The position numbers and the translations under genes are program-made. From NCBI GenBank assembly GCA_963965975.1, contig OZ014424.1, positions 1,736,001-1,800,000 of the forward strand: a stretch of DNA of 64,000 nucleotides, given 5' to 3'. Within the stretch, counting starts at the first letter, position 1, and each line of letters starts with the position of its first letter. This document shows, in pieces, positions 10,301 through 21,121 of the stretch. This DNA is from Xestospongia bergquistia (Eukaryota; Porifera; Demospongiae; Haplosclerida; Petrosiidae). The notes under the pieces were generated by a model that saw only the letters and a list, made by a program, of their open reading frames with translations, made no database searches and had not been told where the DNA came from.

Positions 10301-12106
10301 CTCAAAAATAAGGCAAATGTTAATATTCAAAAAGAAAAAGGAGTGACTGCCTTAATGCTAGGTAGTGAGAAAGGTCACACCCAGGTTGTTAAACTACTAC
10401 TTAAAAATAATCCAGACGTCAATATTCTAAAAGAAGGTGGAGCAAATGCTTTAATGCTAGCTAGTTTCAATGGTCATACTCAGGTTGTTAAGCTACTACT
10501 TGAAGAAAATGCAGATGTTAATGTACAGGCTACTAATGGAGTGACTGCACTAATGCTAGCTATTGTAAATGGTCATACCCAGGTTGTTGAAGTACTACTC
10601 CAAGGGCATGCAGATGTTAACTTACAAGATACAAATGGAACCACTGCTCTAATGATAGCTAGTCAAAAATGTGACATCCTGGTTGTTGAACTACTACTCA
10701 AAGAGAATGTAGATGTTAATATTCAGAAAGGAAATGGAGCAACTGCCCTAATGCTAGCTATTGTAAGTGGTCATACAAAGGTTGTTGAGCTACTACTCAA
10801 ACAAAATCCTGATGTTAATATTCGGTCTGAAGATGGATGGACTGCCCTAATGCTAGCGAGTGATGGTTACACACAGATTGTTGAACTACTACTCAAAGTG
10901 AATGCTGATGTTAATGTACAGGCTACAAATGGAGCAACTGCCCTAATGGTGGCTAGCTGCAATGGTCATACTCAGGTTGTTAAATTACTACTAAAAAAGA
11001 ATGCAGATGTTAATACTCAGGATGTAAATGGAGCAACTGCTCTGATGGTAGCTAGTAGCAACGGTCATACCCAGGTTGTTGATTTACTACTTAAAAAGAA
11101 TGCAGATGTTAATGTGCAGGCTACAAATGGAATCAATGCTCTATTGATAGCTGTCATTTGCAAACACCTCAAAGTAGCTGAGTATTTACTACATACAAAT
11201 GCAGATACCCACATAATAGTATATTCTGATGGATTTGAAGTAACAGTACTTCTTATGGCAGCTCTGACTGGTAACAGAGATCTTGTTAATTTGCTACTAG
11301 ATAAAGCTGAGCCAAGTATTGATGAGATTGAAAAAGCATTAGTATCGTTATTTTATTTCGGTTGCCCTACTTTCATATCCTTGCTCTCAAACAAACTTCC
11401 ATATCTCTCTAACGACCAGAGAGAACTACTAGACTCGTGTGTTAAAGGAGATTTAGGTGCAGTCATAATGAAAACATTAGATAGTCCAGATGCTCCACTG
11501 GTACTTGGTCTTACTCCACTCATGGTAGCTTCATCATGTGGGCATGTTGACATAGTGGATGCTCTCATACAAACTGGAGCTAATGTCAATAAACAAGAAA
11601 GTTATTGGGGATTGACTTCTTTGTTCTTTGCTGTAAGAGAAGGTAAATCTGCTTTAATAGTAGAGACACTCTTGGAAAATGGTGCTAACCCTAATGTAAT
11701 TGTTAGCAATGAAACTCCATTAGATGTAGCTAATGAGACTGAGCTGAAAGCCATTATTAAACTACTAACAAAATATGGAGGTCAAACAGCATCACAAGTA
11801 CAGAAAAAGAAAGAATATTCAGACCTGAGTGGGAAACCATTGTTGCTAGCATCTAGTGACGCAATGACCATGGCTAAATCAACCACAGCAATATCTTCAC
11901 TAATAAGCAGTGAATTGACAAGCATGAATGAAACTAACAAGAAACAAACCAAGAGAAAACGATTACCAAATATTATATCAATACTTAAATTATTCTCTCC
12001 ATACATATTAAACCCTACTCATACATTTCGGGATACCCATCTGAAACAAGACAACACATGCTCAAGAAATAATGAAATATACAGTGCTCTTCTTGAAGTC
12101 TGTTAA
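7325..12106 (+). CDS. Death domain-ankyrin protein (DDANK-2), frame interrupted twice
   Basis: ATG at 7325 begins MSGQEEMASE. A Death domain follows at residues about 20-100 (TKWQLFGSHLPGISKYNIEA), then the family middle region and a first, short ankyrin array. Homology continues without a gap to 12106 but changes frame twice: near 8980-9005, where the first frame ends at 9010, and near 9690, where one base is missing from the usual ACCCAGGTTGTTGA and the original frame returns. Read through, the protein would be about 1590 residues. It is also a double-module gene: a partial C-terminal block (about 9050-9300) sits inside the protein before a second array of about 20 ankyrins and a full C-terminal block. 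The tail runs about 25 residues past the usual end. It may be a pseudogene, a gene making only the first 561 residues, or two sequence errors; no intron explains the shifts. Confidence 0.8.
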
Positions 12107-13259
12107 CAGGGCCTGCCATAAATCTTTTTAGTTGTAGTTTGAATTCTAATAATTAAACAATTTTGTCTTTGTTTACAGTATTTTTAAGCGATTATTTTAT
12201 TGTTATGTAAGGATGATGCTATTATAATTATTACCATTATATCTTTTTTGCATTGTTTCTAGTTGACATAAAGCTGCCACTAGTTGTTGAAAGAAGTTTG
12301 TTTACAATTCTTTTCAAGTGTAGTATAAGGCATTTCTACAGTCAGCAAATTTAAGAGTGAAATGGAAAAAGGAAGAAATTCAGGACTGTCATTCTGTTCT
12401 ACTTAAACTTTCTTTTAAATGCCTGTAAGTTAATTAGTAATTAAAAGTAATGGTGATTTGATTGGGTTTGATCATTTCACATTTTTTGCTATTGCATGTC
12501 ATGGTGATCCATCATTTTGACAGGCACTGCTACTGATTATCTCGCCTATCATCATGTAGTTCATATCAAAGGCTTGTAAACCAGTAACACAGCCCAGCCA
12601 AGAACAGTCCATGCAATTTATCAGTGAAACTGCAGGTAGTAATATAAGAGAGTGTGTCATATGCCACATAATACTGTGGAAATCCTATGTATATTAATAT
12701 GCATTGAAATACCTGAGGTTGGAAGCAACTATATGCCATAATTTGTACCAATACCCACAATGAATTTCATATGGTATACTGTACATAGCATCACACTCAC
12801 AAATGGGCAGAGAAAACTAAACACTGTATTGGTAAAATATATAAAGGTAAGAGGGATTGGAAAAAAGGAAACAACATAAACACGTCATAATGCAATGATA
12901 TCAGTATATAATGCATAGAACTTTAGCCCTTCTAAAGCCAGGTACATCAGAGATTTATGTGATATCACTATAACATTTAAGTACAGAACATCAACAGGTA
13001 ATTTTTAAACAGCAGATAAAATCAGCACACACACTTCTACTCCCTATCCATATCCTTTTATTAGTATTTAAACTAAAAAGCTATACATATTCTACTTACT
13101 AGACTAACTAGGTTATAGCTAATATTATGATACTAAACCAATCAAGTGTATTAATTATAAAATTGAATTCCCTTGTGTGCCAATATATTTATTTAATTAC
13201 TCTGACCACTGAAATAATGAACATATTGTAATATCCAATTCCTCTTTATTCTGGACCAG
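12107..13259. other. Spacer; may hide upstream exons of the PDZ-LRR gene
   Basis: No strong coding signal. The PDZ exon beginning at 13260 lacks an obvious start codon, so earlier exons or a 5' leader must lie here or further upstream. A minus-strand frame of 64 codons at 12566-12760 has no recognisable domain and is not called. Confidence 0.45.
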
Positions 13260-15152
13260 GGCGGGGCTATCCCAATCTAGAGGAAGTACATCTGATCATA
13301 TAGACTTCATTAAAGACCATGATATATTTGGATTTACTATTTGTGGAGGAGCAAAATTTAACACTACTATACATGTTACAAGTATATTAAAGGATGGAGC
13401 TGCAGACAGAGATGGACGACTTAGAGTAAGGGACTTATCTATAAGAAGTAGAGGTTGTGGTTTATGAAATTATTATAGGTCGGTGATGAATTATTAGAAA
13501 TTAATGGTTCTTTAGCTAAAAGTATGTCATCTGCTGATGCTGCCTCTATCATTAAACAAGGAGGAAACAAAATTGCACTAACTGTTAGAAGATTAGCAGA
13601 AACCAATCGTAAGTTATACTTGTATGTCATTAAGCTGCTGGATCAATATAGTGTTAGTATATTTTACCTCTTATATAGTGGGAGGAACTAAGACTACATG
13701 TAATTTATGCATATTTGAATGTTATGACATGAAATATGGTACATAATACCATAATCAGAAAAAATACATTTTTAAAATCATAAATATTTAAATTTTGTCT
13801 CTTTCATGTTTAAATATATACTATAACTATGGTTGACTCAATGTGCATATAGAGCACAGAAGTTATGGATATCACTAGAACTGCGCACTTCCTATCCAAC
13901 ATATACCACTTTTGAAAGCAAATGTATTTGCAGTTCTAATTTTAATAAAGGCAGCCATTTTGTTTTAAAGTCACAGTATATAAGGTGTGTTTGTTTCACA
14001 ACAAATTTGTATAATGGAATGCCACTTGGTGCAGAAATCATACTTTATACATTTTGTCGATTATTTTCTTCCTAAATTCCTGACATGATTAGTTGATGAT
14101 GGTATATAAATTACCAGCTAAGTTCAACAACCAATTCACTGAATTCAGAGACAACAGATGGCCTATAGACAATTAGGCTTAGCTGGTAAACAGTAGCAAA
14201 CCCCACCCATTACTCTGTTCATGAAATTTGCTTTATACCTGTATATTTTGTTGCCATAGTAATCATTGTTAGTATAAACGGTAATGGCTTCCTTTGGTTT
14301 GTATTGTGTTATAGTATGTATTACTATGTGTACTATTCTACATACTAACTCTATTTTATAACAGGTGACATTGGAAGTGTTGTATGGAGAGATTATGGCA
14401 ATAGTATTATACTCTGCTCACCAAGTGCTGTAGAATGTGAAAATGTTATGAGTAGACTAATTAAACAACAAACAGGAAAAGAATGGAGTATTAGTCTCAG
14501 GTTATCATCTCCTGAAAGTACTGCAGTTATTATAAATAATCTTAATAAGTGTACAGTGAGGACACTTGTCATAGAGAACACTCCATTGGACAGTAAATGT
14601 GTATCCATGTTATCAGAGATACTAAAAACTAATAAAACAATAAAGACACTACGGCTATTGTCGTCTCCACTTTCTGGCGATATCAAACAAGTCAGTGATG
14701 TTCTCTCTACTAATACAACACTTCAGATATTAGTATTGTCTGATGTTACTATTGCAGATGAAGATATGCCTCACTTGTCTAACATGTTAGCCACTAATAA
14801 CACTTTAAAAGTACTATGTCTCTCCTTCTGTAACATCACCGATAATGGTATCCAATGTATTTGTGAAGTACTCATGAAAAACCAAACACTGGTTATGTTG
14901 GATATTGCAGGTAATCGTCAGATCACTTCAGCTAGTACCAGTATAATAGCGGACCTAATACAAACTACAACATCACTGACAGTACTGCATCTCCACAATA
15001 CTTCACTGAACGATAATAATATCAAGACTATATGTATATCACTTACTAAAAATTCTACAGTACAAGAACTGTTATTATCAAGTCAACATGAAGACTATTG
15101 TAAGAAGTTTGACAATTATCAAGATATTAAAGACAGACTTAAATTTTTGTAA
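13260..15152 (+). CDS. PDZ domain + leucine-rich repeat protein, three exons seen, 5' end unresolved
   Basis: Exons 13260-13425, 13479-13608 and 14365-15152 join in frame. The introns are 53 bp (GTAAGG...TATTATAG, phase 0) and 756 bp (GTAAGTT...TAACAG, phase 1). Exons 1-2 encode a PDZ domain: FGFTICGG is the carboxylate-binding loop, with VTSILKDGAADRDGRLRVGD, then ELLEINGSLA and ALTVRRL after it. Exon 3 encodes ribonuclease-inhibitor-type LRRs such as TLVIENTPLDS, TLQILVLSDVTIADEDM and TLKVLCLSFCNITDNGI, like the sensor half of NLR proteins. The joined part is about 360 residues. There is no NACHT ATPase in view. An acceptor (CCAG at 13259) suggests more exons upstream. Likely a cytosolic scaffold or NLR-like sensor next to Death-domain genes; the function is inferred. 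Confidence 0.8.
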
Positions 15153-15734
15153 TGTTAACTAGTTTGTTGTTTATCCCTTAATAGATGTTCTCATTTATTA
15201 ATAATATTACATCCATTTCCTTTTTATTTTGGCAAAAGCAAATTTCTATTCTGTTAAAATCACGTAACTGGATTCCCATAGCAAGATCATTACTTACTAC
15301 TATCCATGAAAGTGGGTCAACTACTGTTCTAATGTATTCCAGTTCAACTTCAAGTGATACTTCCAATCAAGCAGCAGCTAAAAGGATTTGCTGCCAAGCA
15401 AATGGAAGTCAAAAGCATTCTCATAGCCAACTCTATAATTTGCAATAAGGTTGGTGAGTGTCATGTAGTTCCAGCTCACAGTTCAAAACACATCTCAACT
15501 GTCATTAAGGAATCAACCTGACATAAAATGATGAAATAACACTATTAGCCATTCTGAGGAGCAGAGGTTGCAGTTCTACCTTGAGTATAGGTATTTTTTC
15601 AAGTTGTCTTTAAAATCAGGAGTATATGCATGTGTGACTTAAATTACATGAGAGCAGGTGGTTTTATACAAAGCAAGCACTGTTTATCATAGTTGTACTA
15701 CTAGTGAAGATTATACCTGATAAACCCGACCAGT

Positions 15735-15791
<57 letters not shown>

Positions 15792-16364
15792 CACGCAATG
15801 TATACCATACTAATTTTATAGCTAGCTAGCACCAAAGTACATATTATTAATGTTTATTGAGTATACACCACTTACATAAAATACACAAATACACTATACC
15901 TTGGTTGTAATACAAATTAAGAGACCATCATGTATGTATGTTGTGCATGAGTTAGGCATATAGACCAACTTTGTTTGACTAACTAAGTCATTACTTTATG
16001 TTTTTGCATGCTTGTTTGGACAACTAGTGCTGTACTGTTGATAGATTAAACTTCTATATACACAACTTGTGCCTTCTTTGATTGAAAAGATGTAATATCT
16101 GACAGCCATGATTTAAAGGTAGCTAATAATAGACTGAGTTTAAAGTTCTTTTAGTTTATAACATAGCCTTCCCATTCAATGATCAAGATTAAAATTGATA
16201 ATTTTTAAATGTATGTACAGATTTCAACAACACGATGTGTTAACATGACAGTATTATATCTAATAACAATAAAATTAATTTTTAGAAGTAAGATGTATTT
16301 CTTTGACTTCCTTCTTGTTGTCTCATTTTATACTGGTATTACTAAATGTGTGAGTACTGAGAGT
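15153..16364. other. Intergenic, duplicated 3' flanks
   Basis: The block at 15180-15480 matches 25360-25790 except that the lectin-derived piece present there is absent here. The remainder is AT-rich and carries the microsatellite listed separately. Short open frames on both strands (62 and 87 codons) overlap each other and are not supported. Confidence 0.5.
15739..15789. repeat. AT dinucleotide microsatellite
   Basis: An uninterrupted AT run of about 50 bp. A much shorter AT tract stands at the equivalent place near 26065, in the flank of the paralogous gene. Confidence 0.95.
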
Positions 16365-19300
16365 TTAAGTAAATGAGCTCATTAGAGATGTGAAACTTTG
16401 TATTTCTAAAGTCTTTTCCTTGCCTTCTTCTTGAGAGTATAACTTGACTCTTTATACATTGTTATATCATCTGTTGTTAATTATGATTTGATTGTGGTTT
16501 CTTCACCTAATGTTAGCAAGGATGACTGAAATTCTGATAACTTGTATTCTTTTTTCTCTGTAATTGTGATATTGTCTGACCTCCATAGCTGATTAGTAGC
16601 TCACTAATGGTTTCTGCTTTAATGGTGATAGTTACATCCAATGGTACTGTCTGTTGGCAATATTTGAATGAGCACCATACATTAAGAGGGTCTCTGTTAT
16701 TGAAGACGATTTGCCACCTCTTATAGCAAAGAACAAAGGAGTTAACCCTAAATGATTTTCTTGTTTATTGACATCAGCTCCAGCTTGCATGAGAGCATCC
16801 ACTATATCAACATGTCCACATGATGAAGCTACCATGAGTGGAGTCAGGCCAAGTACCAGTGGAGTATCTGGACTATTTAATGTTTTCATTATAACTGCAC
16901 CTAAATCTCCTTTAACACATGAATGTAGTAGTTCTCTCTGGTCATTATTAATGTGTGAAAGTTTGTTTGAGAGGAAGGTAATGAGAGTAGGGTGACCACC
17001 ATAACATGATAGTACTACTGCTTTTTCAATCTCATCAGTGGTTGGTTCAGCTTTATCTAAGAGCATATTAACAAGGTCTCTGTTACCACTATAAGCTGCT
17101 AATGAAAATGCTGTTGTTCCATTGTATGCTATTATGTGAGGATCTGCATGTGATTGTAGTAAACACTCAGCTACATTAACATGTCCATTATAACAAGCTA
17201 ACATTAAGGCTGTATATCCATGTCTTTTCTGAACATCAATGTCTACAAGTTCTTTAACTAATAGTCCAACAACCTTTATATGACCATTTTGACTAGCTAA
17301 CATTAGGGCAGTTGCTCTTTTTTTGTTCTGAATATTAACATCTGCATGCTCTTTGAGCAGTTGTTCAACAACCTGGGCATGACCATTTCGACTAGCTATC
17401 ATTAGGGCAGTCAATCCATTATTACTCTGGATATTAACATCTGTATCCTCTTTGAGTAGTTGTTCAACAACTTGGATATGACCATTTTGACTAGCTAACA
17501 TTAGGGCAGTAAATCCATTATTACTCTGGATATTAACATCTGTATCCTCTTTGAGTAGTTGTTCAACAACTTGGATAAGACCATTTTGACTAGCTATCAT
17601 TAGGGCAGTAAATCCATTATTACTCTGGATATTAACATCTGTACCCTCATTGAGTAGTTGTTCAACAACTTGGATATGACCATTTTGACTAGCTATCATT
17701 AGGGCAGTAAATCCATTATTACTCTGGATATTAACATCTGTATCCTCTTTGAGTAGTTGTTCAACAACTTGGATAAGACTATTTTGACTAGCTATCATTA
17801 GGGCAGTTACACCACTTTTGTTCTGAATATTAACGTCTGCATGCTCTTTGAGCAGTTGTTCAATGACCTGGGTATGACCATTTTCACAAGCTTTCATTAG
17901 GGCAGTCACTCCTTGTTCGTTCTGAATATTAATGTACGCATCTTCTTTGAGTATTTGTTTAATGACCTGGGTATGACCATTTTGACTAGCTATCATTAGG
18001 GCAGTCCATCCATTACTGTTTTGAATATTAACGTCCGCATGCTCTTTGAGTAGTTGTTCAACGACCTGGGTATGACCATTTTCACTAGCTTTCATTAGGG
18101 CAGTCACTCCTTGTTTGTTCTGAATATTAGCTTCTGCATGCTCTTTGAGTAGTTGTTCAACAACCTCGATACAGCCATTTCGACTAGTTATCATTAGGGC
18201 AGTCCAGCCTTTGTTATCTTGAATGTTAACATTAGTTCCAACTGATATAAGTGATTGTACAACCTCTTCATGTCCATATTGACTAGCTATCATAAGTGCT
18301 GTTCTGCCTTCTTCATTGCAATGCTCTACATCACCTCCTAATTTGAGGAGAAATTGTACAGCTTCATTATGACCAGCTTTTGCAGCTTCAAGAAGAGCTG
18401 ATTCAAATGTAAAGTTCATATTCTCATCTTCTTCCAGGATAGATTCACCATTAATTGCTAGGCCAAAGATACCAATAAGACGCATAAATTGTAACTTGCT
18501 TTGAGCATAAGCTATGAGACAATCAGCATTTGATTCATGGACAAAATATTTAATATGAACTGAGCCTGTCTCAATTTCAATGTACTTTAAAATTGATTGT
18601 TTTGTCCTGTGAGGAAGTAAATGTTGAATTAGTAGATAAAGTCCTTCAATAGCAGTTTCATTCCATGGATTGTGTAACTCAACTTGTATTTGTGGCATAT
18701 TTGATAAGTCTGTTAGATGTGGAGAATATATAGTTTTTAATTTATCTTTGAGTTCTTTCACTGTAGATGAGCAACGAAATGACTCAGCCTTAGCTACATA
18801 TTCTTTAAGTTCACTGACAAGATTTCTTTTCTTTTCATTAAAGCATTCATCATTGAGAAATTGTTCACTCATATCCACAATTAATTCACAGTCTAAGAAG
18901 TCAAAACATGGATGTATTTTCTTGAAAAGTTCATTTAAATCAGTTATGTCACTTAGTTCCCCAACCCATTTCATTCGATGTTCAATCCATCTAATAAAGT
19001 CCACTAGTACTAGTTGTTGATGTTGTAGTTTATGATCAAGAGATGATCGAACAGCTACCATTAGGAAACTGAAATTTCTATCAAGGCTTACTAAAGTAAT
19101 TTTCATTTCTTTTTCCTCCTCTTTGCTTTTTATCATTACTGTTTTTACAAGCTTCTGAGGACCTAAATTAGGTGATAATATTATCATTTTAATAACAAAT
19201 TTGTTTTAATACCTTGAGAAGTTGTCAATGCTGTCATTGAAGTTGTGTTAAGTTTTTGATATACTTTTGATGCTAGAGAATATTCTTGTGACTTTTCTAG

Positions 19301-19528
19301 TGCAAACAACACATCTTGCCATGATGTCTCAGGATGAACACTGAGCCATTTTGAAAATAGAGCAGCTTTTTGTAGGTCAGTTCCTCTGATGTCACGTTCT
19401 ATTACTTGGATATGTTCACTCTTAATTCCAGGTAAGAAAGTACCAAACTTTTGCCAATTGACTAGAGTATCTAGTAACTCTACTAACTGGTCATACTTTG
19501 GTGTAACAGACATAGCAGAATCGGACAT
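16365..19528 (-). pseudogene. Death domain-ankyrin gene (DDANK-3), frameshifted copy
   Basis: The copy starts at ATG 19528 (MSDSAMSV) with an intact Death domain (NWQKFGTFLPGIKSEH) that runs to a stop at 19184. The middle region, about 11 ankyrin repeats and the C-terminal block continue in another frame from 19187 to 16632. A 2-nt-equivalent indel in the AT-rich GIKT linker, where intact paralogues read GIKTFFVKMIL, causes this break. A second frame change near 16655 removes the last 90 residues; their coding can still be followed to the expected stop at 16365. No GT-AG intron explains either break. It is a recent pseudogene, or makes a Death-domain-only protein of about 115 residues that could act as a decoy (inference). 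Confidence 0.78.
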
Positions 19529-19682
19529 TATAAACACAGAAGATCAGGTAAGGCAACTCTTAAAACACAACTGTTCTAATCGTCAGGGTTATGGAATCCG
19601 GAAATGTTAACTCATTTAACCTTTACTATTTAAATAATAGTAGTAAGTTATATATGTTTTCACTTGGCATAGTTGATTTTTG

Positions 19683-19692
19683 ATCACGTGAT
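19683..19692. promoter_or_regulatory. ATCACGTGAT palindromic E-box in DDANK-3 promoter
   Basis: This perfect palindrome with a CACGTG core, the site of bHLH-zip factors, lies 155 bp before the ATG. The identical 10-mer lies 176 bp before the gene starting at 30054. In the truncated copy near 6305 it has decayed. The flanking TATGTTTTCA and TTATTGTACG are also shared. This is a second promoter class, different from the CCTTATAAGG class. Confidence 0.6.
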
Positions 19693-20039
19693 ACGTTTTA
19701 TTGTACGCCATTTCTTAAATTATTATGCAATAATTAAATTATTGTCTGTTGCTGTTTTCAACAATTGAGAGCAACAAATTAATAAAGACTAGCTCTCTCT
19801 TTTCTGATGAACTATCATTTTTTACTAACCTATTTTTATATACTTTTATATATTACTTCCATAAAACATAATTAGAAGTCTTTTTACACAAGAGTCCACA
19901 TTAAAACTAGAGTATAAACAATTTGTCCATGCATTGTTTTTAGAGTCTCAAGACTATAAATTGAAACATGTAAAGAATATACTTATCTAATTTAAGGAAC
20001 ATTCAGAAGGGATCCTCCTGTATTAATTGTTAAGAATTA

Positions 20040-20156
20040 AGCACTTCTGCTACATTGTTGTGCAGTAGCTTGAGAACCAGAGGTTATCTCACTATTAATA
20101 AACACATCTCCTGATTGACCTGCTTCCAAGCAAATCACTGGTATTGTTGGCTGCTG
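20040..20156 (-). pseudogene. 3' fragment of ricin-B-type lectin gene
   Basis: About 115 bp match the end of the whole lectin gene at 30711-31148, covering residues around CLEAGQSGDVFINSEITSGS. Nothing before that part is present. It sits upstream of DDANK-3 just as the whole gene sits upstream of the gene at 30054, so it is the remnant of the same duplicated neighbour. Confidence 0.8.
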
Positions 20157-20300
20157 TACAATAAGAACAACAGATTGTTAAAATAGTTCATAAACATAAT
20201 AGGAGTCAATACAGAGGAATAATGTATACTTAATATGCATATGCCTTTGTAATAACACATTGGCCTCATGTTTTACTTCCATCTCTCTCTTATTTGTCTT

Positions 20301-20815
20301 AATCAGGAATGATGTCAAAAAGAGTGTAATTTTTGTTTAAATTCAATTATATGACAGTTAAGTATAAATGTAATGTTACACAGCTTCAATAGAACTTGTT
20401 TACATACCAGCTATATATGTATGTATTGTAAACTACACATGTCCTGTTTTGATAGTTTGTTGAAACTGAAATTTTGTTGAGATATTTTTGTAAACTTGTG
20501 TGTGTATTACTGCATACTGAATAAACAGTGAACAAGTTTATGTAAAGCAAGTGGCAGTGCTAACACTTGATGATATGAAGCACTATTTGGACATAGACCT
20601 TCTCACAGTTTGTCTATGAAAACTCCTATCTTATAAAGACAGCAGTTATCATTAACAATTATTGTATTTCTGTAGCAACCATACTACTAATAGTGATATG
20701 GCATTTAATATATAAAATTTGTTGTGTAAGTTTACATATGATATTGACACTCATTAGTTTCTATATGTAGTGATATATAAAGGACTAGTAAACAGGTACA
20801 ATATATGTACATGAT
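20301..20815. repeat. Segmental duplication, copy 2 (partner 497-1000)
   Basis: It matches the block at 497-1000 over its whole length and ends at ATATATGTACATG. It again lies 3' of a minus-strand Death-domain/ankyrin gene. This copy is closer to its gene than copy 1 is, so flanking DNA was gained or lost after duplication. Confidence 0.85.
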
Positions 20816-21121
20816 CAAAAATAATTCTTCTATTCAGATATTTAAATGTCATTCTTCAATGACAGTCTCCCTGCTCTGCTCTTCTTTCTGTTTGACTAAG
20901 ATTGAAATAAATGATTTAACTCTAATTATAATCTAAAAATATGGTAAATTATTACATTTGATTTAGCAAAAGGACATAATACATGACAATAGATAATAAC
21001 AAATAAAGAATTAGTTAGTATTGACAACACATATAAAAGTTATACTTCTTTGTACATGTCTTCTTTCTAAACATGTTGTCTTGTTTTACAATGATATCTC
21101 TAAATGTATGAGTAATGTGGT

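Noticed and set aside
12566-12760. Small minus-strand gene
   Set aside because: 64 codons, unusual composition, no paralogue and no splice or promoter support.
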